Source: Cytidiella melzeri
Taxonomy: Eukaryota; Basidiomycota; Agaricomycetes; Polyporales; Irpicaceae
Direction of reading: 5' to 3'
DNA length: 64,000 nucleotides
NCBI GenBank assembly: GCA_022592445.1
Contig: JABYQR010000116.1
Coordinates: 52,875-116,874, forward strand
Shown: piece by piece, positions 35,501 to 46,600 of the stretch
Numbering within the stretch: position 1 is the first letter of the stretch
Layout of the letters: every line of letters starts with the position of its first letter
Program-made: the position numbers and the translations under genes
The notes under the pieces: generated by a model
Database searches by the model: none
What the model was told of the DNA's origin: nothing
Seen by the model: only the letters and a program-made list of their open reading frames with translations

Positions 35501-37701
35501 CGATGTCCGGCGGCGGCCCTGCAGGCTTGCCATTCGGTCGACCTGCGCCGCTCCAGCGTTCAGCAAGTCAGAGTGGCTCTGGAGCTGTTCCCATGGGTAG
35601 CAATCGCACTCGCAGCAAACGTGGGGAGAAGCGTAACGCGAATGCCAACGCGCCACAAACCTTCACGAATGCCGCCGCCCCTCCTTTGGCCGGCGGCCTT
35701 GAGCCTGTTGCTCCGCTTGAGATGTCCGCCAACCGTTGGACTCCTGCCAGTGTTGGCAAGAAGCCTACTCCCGTCAGCGAAGACTCTCCAGAGATCGTCG
35801 AGCGTAAGGTTAAGTCTTTGCTCAACAAGCTCACCATGGAGAAGTTCGATTCCATTTCCGATCAAATCATCGTTTGGGCCAACAAGTCAGAGAAGGAGAA
35901 GGATGGCAGGACGCTCATCCAGGTTATCAAGCTTGTTTTCGAGAAGGCCACCGACGAAGCTGCTTGGTCAGAGATGTATGCTCGTCTGTGTCGGAAGATG
36001 ATGGAGCAGATTAGCCCAAAGGTGCAGGACGATGGTATCCGTAACAGCGAGGGCAAACACATCACTGGTGGTCACCTGTTCCGCAAATATCTCCTTAATC
36101 GTTGCCAGGAAGATTTCGAGCGTGGCTGGGCCTCCAAAGAGTCCACAGCTGCTGCTGCCGCGACCAAAGCCTCTGAAGACCAGGCTGCTAAGGCTGCGGT
36201 CAAGAGCGGTGCGGACGACGAGGCTGCGCTCTACTCCGAAGAGTACTATGCTGCTCAGAAGGCGAAGAGGCAGGGTTTGGGTCTGATCAAGTTCATTGGA
36301 GAGCTGTTCAAGCTTCAGATGTTGACGGAGCGTATCATGCACGAGTGTGTGAAGAAACTTCTCGGTAACGTCGCCAATCCTGAGGAAGAGGAGATCGAAA
36401 GCTTGTGCAAGTTGCTTACCACCGTCGGCGCTTCCTTGGACACCATTAAGGCCCGTGCTCACATGGATGTGTACTTCTCGCGGATGAAGGAGTTGACCAA
36501 GAGCGGCAACGTCAACTCGCGTATGCAGTTCATGTTGCAGGTACGTCCTTTATGGCATGTTATGTGCGGTACATGTGCTAATCATCTTCGTAGGATATCA
36601 TCGAGTTGCGCGAGCATAATTGGATTCCTCGTAACAAGGTGGCTGCCCCTACCACTATTGCTGCTGTACACGAAGCTGTGAGTGCATGTTGGATACCTGT
36701 ATGTTTTGCTATATATTCATCGTCTGCTCTATTGCAGGCTGCGAAGGAGAAAGCTGCTGTCGACAAGGACTCATACCAACGTACTCTAAGCATGTCTCGT
36801 GGTGGATCAAGACGCGGTGGCGATCGTGGGGACCCTCAGATAGGTCCGGACGGATGGGCTGTTGCCGGCAGCGGATCGCAGCCTCGTCCCCAGCTAAAGC
36901 CGGAGACCTTTCTAACTTCGGCAAGATCAGTAAGACTGGCCCTATGATTCTCGGACCCAGCGGCGTCTTCGCAAACAAGGAGAAGGGCAAAAGAGAGCCT
37001 ACGATTCCTCGTGGCGGTAACATGTTCTCTATGCTTAGCCAAAATCCCGAGCTTGCCAGTGAAGTTCAAGCACCAGCGTCGAAGTCTAGCCGACCCCCAA
37101 GCCGCAAATCTAGCGTTGATCTTGGTGCAGGAGGTATTCCTGAGCCCGCTGCTCCTGCTGTTAGGAGGAGGCTGGTCTTGCAACCTCGATCAATCCCGAA
37201 AGCTGAGGACACCCCCGCTGCCTCGGTCTCTGGCTCTGACGATGAAGCTGGGGAGGGCGAAGCGCAGACTCCTGCGGCGACCTCGATGACTGAAGAGCAA
37301 GCTCTGGTGCTGATTGAGGAGGATATCAAAGAGCTCATGAGTATTCGCAACGTCGATGAGGCTGAGGAATACTTTGTCAAACTCCCCGTCGAGCATCGCC
37401 ATCGCCTCGTAGACAAGTTGGTCATGCATGGTTCGGAAGCCAAAGAGGACGTTGTTGACCTCATCGCCCAAGTGTTTGCTCGCTGCACGAGCAAGAACCT
37501 TTGTTCTGCGGCTACATTCGAGGAAGGATTCACGCCTGCCGCCGAAATCATCGACGATATTGCCATCGACGCTCCAAGGCCATCGTATACTTCGCTAAGC
37601 TTTTGCAGGGCGCAGGTCTTGACAAAGACCAAGAGCGGCGCGAACGCCTTGCTGGCAAATCCTCGGCCAAGGACCAGATATTGACATTACTTACATCGTA
37701 G
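32575..37701 (+). CDS. eIF4G: Translation initiation factor eIF4G, two one-base frameshifts
   Basis: Six exons: 32575-32815, 33103-33785, 33835-35132, 35190-36540, 36594-36677 and 36738-37701. A long disordered N-terminus (Ser/Pro/Gln-rich) precedes a highly charged coiled coil (about 34380-34760). The eIF4E-binding motif YDRDFLL straddles the exon 3/4 joint. The MIF4G domain follows from VERKVKSLLNKLTMEKFDSI, and a C-terminal MA3-like domain contains EEYFVKLPVEHRHRLVDKL. It bridges eIF4E, eIF4A and poly(A)-binding protein on capped mRNA. The frame slips by one base at the C run near 36893 and at the A run near 37578; adding one base at each restores the conserved reading (PAKAGDLSNFGKIS and KAIVYFAKLLQGAGLDKD) to the TAG at 37699. 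Exon 3 uses an unusual AAG acceptor. Confidence 0.93.
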
Positions 37702-38292
37702 ACATTGTTTCCTCTTTTTCTTTCTATTCTTGCTCTCTCTGTCGCATCTCACTTTGTTCGTTCATCTCGTTCATTCGTTCGCACTGCATAATTATTTCGC
37801 TGTTTCATTACCCCCCAGGCTCCCGCGTGTACTTATCACCTAGCACGGTACTGCACGATACGATATTCCTGTACTATTTTTGTTCACTGGTCTGATACAT
37901 TGAGGCCGCTGCTGCTGATATATATGTATACGGATAGTTGGTATACGCACGGACTCTGACTACGAATAGATTATGTGGGCTTGATTTGGGGCTATGAGAC
38001 CCTGTGATGCGCAGGGGAAACGATATCCTCCGAGTCGGAGCTCCTGCAAGCTTGGTGCCCAGTCCGGGCCAGAAGTTATACAAAGGCTTATACTGATGAA
38101 ACCTGCTTCATGACGAACGGCAGGCGTATGGCCCTACACCATTTCTAGTCTGGAAAAGAGCAGAGGTTCGCAAATTGTTTGAACGAGCCGCATGAAGCCG
38201 AAACGGAGCCAAAGCGGAGTCTGATCAAAGACGGGCGGAGCCAAAGCGGACAGCGGAGCTACAGATAGTCGATCTACGGAGGAAGAGGAGCA
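37702..38292. other. Intergenic, 3' UTR of eIF4G and upstream of the split gene
   Basis: Pyrimidine-rich 3' region, no coding frame recognised. Confidence 0.45.
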
Positions 38293-38588
38293 GCATGGTG
38301 CAAGCTCGGTGGTGCCATTGAAACGTTGTACCGAGGATGCACCTGATGACAGTGATGCGGAAAAAGGTATGTAATCATGTCGACCCAGAATTGACCTTGC
38401 TACATGTACTCACATTTTCTAGCTACCAAACCGCAGGTCAAGTCCACGAAAAGGACTCCGGCTCGCCCCAGCACCTCGGTGGCAACTCCTGCTAAACCTT
38501 CTTCTACCGCAGCAAAGAGGTTCAAGGAAGTTGATGCACTCAACGAGCTTGGTGTGGCGGCAGAGGTTACGGCGCAGAGGCAACTGGA
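38293..38588 (+). pseudogene. 5' part of a host gene interrupted by the gypsy element
   Basis: An upstream exon (ending 38366, ...LKRCTEDAPDDSDAEK) splices to 38423-38588 (ATKPQVKSTKRT..., then FKEVDALNELGVAAEVTAQRQ). The frame continues across the insertion into 44398, where LEVKKAKIEADKDLQ follows. The true start is upstream and not identified. The protein is Lys/Thr/Pro-rich, then coiled coil, and resembles multicopy DNA-binding-like fungal proteins, but no domain is certain. Confidence 0.65.
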
Positions 38589-39300
38589 TATTAAGACTGA
38601 CTATCGTCAAGAGACAAGTTGTCAAGTCAGAACCCCTTGGTGTAGCTACACTCAAGGTCCGATGATGGTCTAGGCCGCGCGGTCGCTGTCAAGCACAGTG
38701 GCAGACAGATGATGGTTTGATAGAAGGAATATTGATACGAAGTGGATAGACTGAGGTTCTAGCCCCATGTCTAACAACTATTTGTACATGTTGAACTAAC
38801 TACTTTTGGACCAGTCCGGGGTAGTGGTAACAAATCGGAGAAACAGAAAGGAAGAACAACACACAGAGAACAGCCACTACTCTGGAAAGCCAATGAGAGA
38901 AAAGACCGTCAAGGTGCGGAAACAAGGAACAATAGAAAGGGGAAACATGAGGCAGAGATCAATAGAGAAGGGGTCGAACCCAAAACAGGGGATAGACGGA
39001 GTTGGATTCGAAACAGGGGATAGACGGGGTTGGACCCGATGGAGTGGTAACAGAGGTATGGAAAGGCCGAGGGTTGAACCAAAGCAATGGTAACCAATCA
39101 GAGTTAGGTCCGAGGTTTGAATGGACATCAGAAGGCAACTGATAACATAATAGTCCGTGTTGAACGGAGGCGATGTGGATCAGGGAATGATGGAGGAAAG
39201 ACGAGTTGGATCGTCAAGGCAATTGCAAAGAAGATAACTGGTTAACAAGGTAATTGAAGAAGTAAAGAAAAATAATAGGGTGTGAAGACCGTTTGTAACA
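38589..39300 (-). repeat. 3' LTR of gypsy-1
   Basis: 712 bp, TGTTACAAACGG at its minus-strand start. The outermost base pair is mutated (TA instead of TG at 38589-38590 on the plus strand). Confidence 0.95.
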
Positions 39301-39311
39301 TTACCTCCCCT

Positions 39312-40373
39312 TTAAGACTCGTTGTTTGCGAGTGTTGCATCGTCGTCACTGAGTGGAGTCAACAGTGAAGGAGGAGACTCCGGCGTGGTATCATTGTCTT
39401 CGACGAGGGCAGGCACTGTCCTTAGTCTGGTCAATGGAGCATTGGTAGGAGTGGGAGCTGGTGGTCTTGGAGGTGGTGTGGGGGTAGGGGGAGTCATGCG
39501 ACGTCGTTGACGAGGGCATTCGACCTGCGGCTCATTCTCTCTTCTGGACCGAGCCAGAGGAGGACGTGGGACTCGGTAGCAATGAGTACGAAGACGAAGA
39601 TCCCGATCCCTTGGAAGTTGCTCCAACCGTGCCAACCATTCCCACAAGATGAGATCAAAACGAGACCGCGGTAACCGTTGGTCCTGTGAGGCGACGAGCT
39701 GTTGAACCATTTGTTCGGTAGCAGCTAACTCGAGAGGAAGGCGTGCTGTGGGGATGGTCCTTGCACGGAGAAATTCCCGATCTCGTACTGCCCGTAGCCA
39801 TGGCCCTTCACAGTCCAGTTCATCTGCTCGATTGCCAAAGACAGAGGGAAGTTGTCGACGGAAGACCATGAGAAACATCTGGGTACTTCCCTGAATGGTA
39901 GCATTGGCCCAGTCAGGTCGATCTCCAGGCATAGTGGTATATTCAACAATAGGCGAGGGTGTAAACGTGCGAGCGTGGTTGATGGGGTCAGGAATGTCGA
40001 ACCATTGGTCAATGAAACCATCATGGTCGGGGTGCTCCCAAGCGAGCCGCAAATGCGCCATTCGGCAGAAGGCCCTGCGGCATCTGGGACTCCAATACGT
40101 ACGGTTGCGTGTGAAATCCGCTGTGTTGATCTGGATGGTGTAGACCTCATCATCTTCATACGCCTCCATGATGTGCCGAAATAACTCCATGATGACTGCC
40201 ATAGACGAGAATAAAAGGTTAGGAAAGCGTGCAGCACTACTAGGTGCAACATCGGTGATAGGAGAGTTGTTGAAAGTGGAAAGACGAGCATAATTGTAAA
40301 GGAAATGAATGAAGGCGCTGCCGTGGCCGAAAGAGAAGTTGGGGTATGAAAGGAAAGGAGTTTGGAAAGACAT
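39312..40373 (-). CDS. Unidentified 353-residue ORF carried by gypsy-1
   Basis: An intact frame from ATG at 40371-40373 to TAA at 39312-39314, whose stop overlaps the start of the polypurine tract. The N-terminal 50 residues are aromatic/Ser-rich. The middle (about 60-280) looks like a folded domain with Trp, His and Arg: YWSPRCRRAFCRMAHLRLAW, FIDQWFDIPDP and FDLILWEWLARLEQLP. The C-terminus is low-complexity Pro/Thr followed by acidic Asp/Asn. It is not RT, RNase H, integrase, chromodomain or an obvious envelope (no transmembrane helix seen). I do not recognise a family. It follows the truncated pol by 17 bp on the same strand. Confidence 0.7.
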   Translation of the reverse strand: MSFQTPFLSYPNFSFGHGSAFIHFLYNYARLSTFNNSPITDVAPSSAARFPNLLFSSMAVIMELFRHIMEAYEDDEVYTIQINTADFTRNRTYWSPRCRRAFCRMAHLRLAWEHPDHDGFIDQWFDIPDPINHARTFTPSPIVEYTTMPGDRPDWANATIQGSTQMFLMVFRRQLPSVFGNRADELDCEGPWLRAVRDREFLRARTIPTARLPLELAATEQMVQQLVASQDQRLPRSRFDLILWEWLARLEQLPRDRDLRLRTHCYRVPRPPLARSRRENEPQVECPRQRRRMTPPTPTPPPRPPAPTPTNAPLTRLRTVPALVEDNDTTPESPPSLLTPLSDDDATLANNES

Positions 40374-40390
40374 AGAGAATGATAGATCAA

Positions 40391-41557
40391 TCAGATGGTA
40401 TAGGAAGGGTGTATTCGGTAGTCTTGTATTGGTCGTAATGAGCCATCCTTCTTTTTGACAAAGAAGAACAGAGAAGCCATTGGGGATTTCGAGGGTCGTA
40501 TGTACCCTTTCCGCAGGTGTTCCATAATGAAGTTGTTGAGTTCAACCTGTTCCGGTTGTGACAGCGGGTAAACTTTACAGTTCTTCATTTCTGCTCCCGG
40601 TACAAGGTCTATCGCGTGATCCCATTTCTTTCGTTCTGGTAGTCTTTCTGATGCGTGCTTCTCAAACACAAATCGGAATCCCAAGAACTCAGCTGGTACG
40701 ATGTCTTCAATAGTTTGTTCGGTTTTCTCCTTGTGCTGCGCTTCGGCCACTTGTTGAGACACATTGTGTTTGACCCGGATGTAGATGAGATCTTTGCCTC
40801 CCTCTATTGCTTCATCAATGGTTTCTTCGTGCCATAGGTAGTCCTTGGCCCAATAGAGCGACTCTTCCTGTTCGGCTACCCATTCTGGAGTGACCGAGAT
40901 CTTTGAAGGTGTAATATAGTCTGCAGTGGGTGTCGTATCTGCATGCACTTCCTTATGCATCGTGGGAGGACTATGGGCACCCACAATTCCTTCTCGGGGT
41001 TGGGCTATTGGTTCCATGACGTGGACGGCGTCTGAAGGAAGCTTTTCTCCGACGTAGTTCGGAACTTCCTCAACTTCTTCTATCATGAATGAACATTTCT
41101 TTGGCAATAAATTTGATGCGGGTTTGTCGGCTGTTGTGAACTGTTTATCCAGCGGCTGCATTCACTTGATTGCTTGAATGATCTTGATTGTGAGGGGATC
41201 TTCACAATGGACCTTATTGCCATCTTTGACTTGTATGCATTTGGTCTTCCAGTCTATCGAGGGATTGTGTTTCTTCAACCAAGTCATTCCTAAGATGATG
41301 TCGTCTCGACCGAGGTTGGTTACGTAAAATAGTTCATAGTGGACTCTTTGTCCCACCACTAATGGCAAGTATATGCCATGAGTAATTCGTCCTGCCACGT
41401 TGATGGTACCGTCAACGTTCTGGACTCCAAACGGCTTTGGTAACGGGTTTGCCTCCCACTTGTTACGATTGAGGACTTTTTCATGGATGAAGCAATGCGT
41501 CGCACCACTATCAACCAAGACTTGTGATTTTGCCAGCAAATGATATTGAAAGGTCAC
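40391..41557 (-). pseudogene. Protease and truncated reverse transcriptase of gypsy-1
   Basis: The protease has its catalytic triad (LVDSGATHCFI) and the DDIILGMTWLKKHNP block. A TGA at 41162-41164 separates it in frame from the RT N-terminus (YPLSQPEQVELNNFI, GYIRPSKSPMASLFFF, IQDYR). The RT ends abruptly after DYR, before all catalytic aspartates, by an internal deletion joined to sequence encoding IHPSYTI and a stop. Confidence 0.88.
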
Positions 41558-41611
41558 TAGCCGTTACACGGTTCGCCTTGATCCTGACACACGTCTAGGG
41601 TGTAGGATAAA

Positions 41612-43351
41612 TTAAAAACCCTCTCTTTCTTCAAGTTTGTCTAAAAATAGGCCTCTCTCTTCAACTGTTAGCCCCGCTACAGCCCTATAGACCATTTCCA
41701 AATTCGGCCGAGTTTTGGTATTCCGTCCTGCCATTCTTGGACCCGGAAGAGGGGCGGCCCTACCCACTCTAAGTTGAGCCACCTCTCCACTTCCTCCTGC
41801 GTCACCCCCAGATCCTCCCGTTTGTGCGCTGCCCAACTTATCCAGTACGAGTCGTTGGCCCAATCTATCATATCCGGGCCTGCAAAGGCCATGGTTCTCC
41901 ATTCCCTCATGCATTCCGCCTCCTGATTGGTCATAAAGACCCGTTCCTGTGCTCGGCCGGACCCCAGAACTTGCAGGGTCCCCCCTCCATCGTGTCGACA
42001 ATGTAACTCTTCGAGAGCTCCAACCGTCTCGCCTGAATTGCCCGCCACGCTGCCACGCGTGCGACGTATAACTCCTGCGGTGTCCTCCTGACCAATCTCC
42101 TCCCTTCCCGCTTCCAAAGTGCTGGCGCCTGATCTTTCTCCTTCAACCATTGTTGCAGCTCAGAGTGCAGGCGGCGGGTTTTGCGCTCGAGGTCGCGTGC
42201 GTGGGTTTGGCCTATAGTCGGGATGGAAGGAGAGATTGTTAGCTTTGTGACCAGGCTGATGGCACCTGTAGCACAGGTTGTCTCTGAAGTGACGCTCACG
42301 ATCTGCTGCGTTCATGACTCTTGCGGTGGCTTGGTTGTTGTTGGAGTAGGGGGTTCGAGTAGACTGACTTCCCCCCTCACTCCTGCCACGGCCATTGTGA
42401 GCAGCCAGATCGAGCGTCAGGAGTTGTCGGTTTGTTTCTAGCCGGAGCGCTTCTATCATCATCTCTCCAAGGTTCTCCAGTTGATGGTGTAGATCATGAA
42501 TGGCGTTAAGGAGGCTCCACTTGAGTCCGCGCTTGTACCAAGCCATTACCGCTGTTTCGTCTCGGTTCTTGCCGAAATTGTCCCAGCAATACGGAAAAAT
42601 GATTGTTGTATTCTTGGACTGTTCTTGAGCCTTGATTTGCTCTTTCAAGCTTGGCCAATGCTCGTTCTCTGAGTCCTTTGTCCTGGAAGAACATCAACAC
42701 TTCATCGCAGAATTCTCTCCAGTGTGGGAAATCTTCCATCAGGTATTGTTCCTTCTTCAGCATAGCCCACGGTCCAGCTGTTCCTCCATTCATGTAGCTA
42801 AGTACGCAAACAATCTTGTGTATGGCTAGAGCAAATCGCTTGGGCTGCATCTTGATGTACATCAACATGTTGGTCCACCATTTGTCAAACTTCTCGGCCC
42901 TGCCATCAAAGTCTTGGGGATCACGGAGTTTGAGCTTCTCTCACTCGCTTTCAGGTGGTGCTCGGTCGTTGGTTGGGGCGTCGGAGTATCTGTCAAAGGG
43001 GTACTCGGGGTTGAAAGGGTCTGATTGTTTCCTTTTCTCATGACCTTCCCTATCATAGGGTCGAAAGAGGGGTCGATGTGGATCTGGGGCTGAAGAGTCG
43101 TCGTCATCAGGGGTAGTGAATGGTGTAAATGGCCTTTGTTCTCTTTCGGTTCTTGGTGGTTGGGTACCTGCTGTTTGCCCAGTACCTTTGGGTTGTATTG
43201 CTTCCTCAGGGGTATTCATTGTTGGCTTTGGTGCTACTGCAAGTTCTTCTAACAATAGTGGTGGTTTGTTACTAGCAGATGGTACTTCTGCTCGTCTCTT
43301 GTCGCGTCTTTTGGCTTCTCGCAAATGTTGCTCAACTTGGGCAATGTCCAC
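41612..43351 (-). pseudogene. Gag of gypsy-1, several small frame breaks
   Basis: Gag is spread over frames 42941-43351 (charged N-terminus), 42506-42868 (capsid-like: FDKWWTNMLMYIKMQPKRFA, HWREFCDEVLMFFQDKGLRE), 42160-42648 (zinc knuckle CYRCHQPGHKANN) and 41612-42299. Breaks are an in-frame TGA before EKLKLRDPQDFDG, a one-base gain near TTTCGG (about 42585) and two one-base losses in G and A runs (about 41964 and 41704). The last codons are GAG GGT TTT TAA, the same slippery context as in gypsy-2. Confidence 0.8.
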
Positions 43352-43680
43352 AACTTCAAAGTCTGGGTGTGGTGGTGTTACTGTTTGTTTTGCTAGTTCT
43401 TGATTGGGACAAATGTCAGCTGTACAATGCTCCCACTCGTTGTCTTGGTCAAGATAGACGTCTTGTTTCTTCTTGTAGAAAAGATGTGGCTTTCAGTAGC
43501 AGGGGAGGGATGTTTCAGCTCCTACTGTCATATGCTTCTGATGTCTGATGTGTCTAGTTGCTGCTTCCCATCCAGGGTAAGGCTAGCGAGGATGACAAGG
43601 GATTGCAGCAAGACCACAGTTGTTGCCAATCGAGTTGATCTTCTTGGTGCACGGGGTAGACCCAGAAGAGTCTATCCAAA

Positions 43681-44392
43681 TGTTAAGACCGACTATTGTC
43701 AAGAGACAAGTTGTCAAGTCAGAACCCCTTGGTGTAGCTACACTCAAGGTCCGATGATGGTCTAGGCCGCGCGGTCGCTGTCAAGCACAGTGGCAGACAG
43801 ATGATGGTTTGATAGAAGGAATATTGATACGAAGTGGATAGACTGAGGTTCTAGCCCCATGTCTAACAACTATTTATACATGTTGACCTAACTACTTTTG
43901 GACCAGTCCGAGGTAGTGGTAACAAATCGGAGAAACAGAAAGGAAGAACAACACACAGAGAACAGCCACTACTCTGGAAAGCCAATGAGAGAAAAGACCG
44001 TCAAGGTGCGGAAACAAGGAACAATAGAAAGGGGAAACATGAGGCAGAGATCAATAGAGAAGGGGTCGAACCCAAAACAGGGGATAGACGGAGTTGGATT
44101 CGAAACAGGGGATAGACGGGGTTGGACCCGATGGAGTGGTAACGGAGGTATGGAAAGGCCGAGGGTTGAACCAAAGCAATGGTAACCAATCGGAGTTAGG
44201 TCCGAGGTTTGAATGGACATCAGAAGGCAACTGATAACATAATAGTCCGTGTTGAACGGAGGCGATGTGGATCAGGGAATGATGGAGGAAAGACGAGTTG
44301 GATCGTCAAGGCAATTGTAAAGAAGATAACTGGTTATCAAGGTAATCGAAGAAGTAAAGAAAAATAATAGGGTGTGAAGACCGTTCGTAACA
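43681..44392 (-). repeat. 5' LTR of gypsy-1
   Basis: 712 bp direct copy of 38589-39300, with intact TG..CA ends. Confidence 0.95.
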
Positions 44393-44761
44393 CTGGAGGT
44401 CAAGAAAGCAAAGATCGAGGCTGACAAAGACTTACAGAAGGCTAAGCTCAATGCTAAGCTAGCGGCGGTGGAAGCACGAGAGAGGTGAAGTACCCTGGCG
44501 ATGCAGCATGAACACGAGATGCAGATGATGAAGATGAGGTTGAAGTACAAGCGTGAGCAGAAGTCTGGCCATGGACCTCCGATGTTTGCCAGTGCACCCG
44601 ACCAGCTGCAATTCAATGCTTCCGGCCCTTCTTCCTTCAGTGTGGATGCAGGTCCAACGGACCACTTTTCTCGCTCTGACTCCGAGTTCTCTTGTAAAGG
44701 ATCCAAGTTTCCTGACGGAGTTTCCCACAACACAAATGGTGCTCACAATAGTGGCTTCTAG
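44393..44761 (+). pseudogene. 3' part of the same interrupted gene
   Basis: Starts with the duplicated CTGGA (44393-44397). It continues the coiled coil (VKKAKIEADKDL, AKLAAVEARER) to an in-frame TGA at about 44487, then stays open: HEHEMQMMKMRLKYKREQ, ending in GAHNSGF and TAG at 44759-44761. The TGA may be a C-to-T change of an Arg codon. The gene is therefore broken by both a transposon and a nonsense codon. Confidence 0.65.
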
Positions 44762-45640
44762 CTGAGGTATACATACTTGTATTCATTGCTCTCAACTGTC
44801 TCTCTGGCAGACAGTGCTCAATCACATGTTTTTCTCTCACTGAACCACTACCGCTGCACGTGTATATCAACAGTAAATGCAAGTGCCTCTCTGTCTTTCT
44901 CTCTACCTTTACAGTGCTTGCAGACACAAGGTACGTATATTTGTGCCTCTCTCTCCTCTCCTTTTGGAGATCCAAGGATGACAGGAGCAACACAACATCT
45001 CGGAGGCTGAGAGGACTGCACGTTGACGGCGTGAGCAACGAGGTCGGCAATACAGTGTACCACAAGGTTGGCGTGAACAACGAGGATGGCAACACAGTGG
45101 ACTGCAGATGAATGCCCAAACAATGAGGACAGCGAGGACAACGAGGATGGCGAGAACAACAAGGGCGTCAAGACCAACTGATGGTGCGTATACTTGTGCC
45201 TCTCCTTTTGCAGATCCAAGGATGGCGGGAGCAACACAACATATCAGAGATCAGGAAAGCCAGCACCGCAGGGATTGCAGGTGAGTTTCTCTCAGATACC
45301 TCTACTGTCCAGGGGCAACTCTGCGGTGTGACCACCAACTCCGAAGGGGCCTGCCCTCCTCTAGCAGGCTCGCCGCCTCGACCTCTCTGTCCTCTCCCAT
45401 CATGCCGCAGGACGCTGCGGAAGATGTCCTGTTTTACGTCATTTATCAATTCCTCATTGGGAACCCAAACTCCCCGCCGCAGTCCCCTCTATTGTCCAAT
45501 GGCAATAGATACAGCTACTCCAGTGCTTCTAGCGTACGACAGGTCATCATGTAAATCATCATACGGAACAGATGGAAAGCTGACGTTTGCTATTATTCTA
45601 TTTTATTTTGATCACATAGCCTGGGGACATCAGCCCGGAC
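44762..45640. repeat. Degenerate region with duplicated segments
   Basis: A segment near 44933-45005 (TTGTGCCTCTC, then AGATCCAAGGATG and GGAGCAACACAACAT) recurs at 45183-45250. Between them lie short repeats of AACGAGGATGGC type. Open frames exist but no gene is recognised. Confidence 0.45.
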
Positions 45641-46600
45641 TTGGATGACTTGAGCATGCTCAACACCTTCAAGGAGGCCACGCTGTCGACCCCACTGCCC
45701 CATTCTCCCTCTATGCAAGTAGGCGCATACAACACCTACACTCACACTCAACATACTCGGGGTCACGAGCAGCGTTGCTGTTTGAGACCATCACTGTACG
45801 ACATCCCACCCGCTCCAGGCCTCATCTGCAACGGCGACAAAGGTTACACAGACTCTCTACTGACAAGTCCGTTGGATCTGACGTTTGGCAACGTGCACAC
45901 ACAGTCAGTCGGTATGTCAGCCGCTGACAATATCTGTGGTGCTTTGTTTGGACATGTTGCTGCTGCTGCTGCAACCGCACCGACGTACCCGAACTCGTTC
46001 GACGTCGGTGGGATGTCAGGTGTCGGGTATGGAAGCGGGGTACACAGTCCCAGCATGAGTCACTTGACTTATGCAGTTTTGCCTGGTCAAAAGTTCTGCA
46101 CAGCGCGTTCGCCACTATCCTCCAAGAGTGGAACGGTTCCTTGTTTGGTCTCTTGCTAGCCACCAACCTGACCGTCACAGTCCTGATCTCTCTCAGAGTC
46201 TGGTGAGAGTCCTTCCCATTTTTTTGCTGGTTCATTGCAGCCCATGTTATTTGGTATCTGCACGCAATGCTAACAACAAAATCACCCATACATTCCAGGT
46301 ATATGCTCCGCGTTGCAGGTGTTAACAGACAAGCCTTCCGTTGCTGGCGCGTGCTACTCATCATCATTGAGTCCGGCATGATCTACTCTGTCGCACTCAT
46401 CTGCAAAATCACACTCTACTTTCTCCACTCACCTCCAACGACGTCCATTCCCAGGTGACGAGAAGCAACGACGCAACCAACAGCGTCATCAGGTTCAACA
46501 GACCTGATCTGTCTGACAAGACGAGCGGCTCGCAGCTCGAGTCAATGCAGTTTGCAAACAACCGCGCAGTGCTCTTGTCCGTGGGGGCAATGCCAAGTTG
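45641..46600 (+). pseudogene. Fragments of a multi-pass membrane protein of mushroom type
   Basis: LATNLTVTVLISLRVW (46150-46200) and RVLLIIIESGMIYSVALICK (46345-46405) are two membrane segments of a multi-TM family that is abundant and uncharacterised in agaricomycetes. A downstream stretch (RFNRPDLSDKTSGSQLE) may be its cytoplasmic tail. The flanking 45641-46130 frame (Ser/His/Gly-rich) is unrecognised. No complete exon chain could be built, so this looks decayed. Confidence 0.45.

Larger units (their letters stand above)
38589..44392 (-). mobile_element. Ty3/gypsy element, pol-truncated, with an extra ORF (gypsy-1)
   Basis: Direct 712-bp LTRs (38589-39300, 43681-44392) differ at about a dozen positions. 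The 5-bp duplication CTGGA is present on both sides (38584-38588, 44393-44397). On the minus strand the order is 5' LTR, a primer site starting TGGATAGACTC, gag, protease, RT N-terminus, unidentified ORF, polypurine tract AAAGGGGAGG and 3' LTR. RT catalytic core, RNase H and integrase are missing, so it needs enzymes supplied by another element. Confidence 0.95.

Noticed and set aside
45641..46159. 172-codon plus-strand ORF as an intact gene
   Set aside because: No start context, no domain, and it leads into fragments of a decayed membrane-protein gene.
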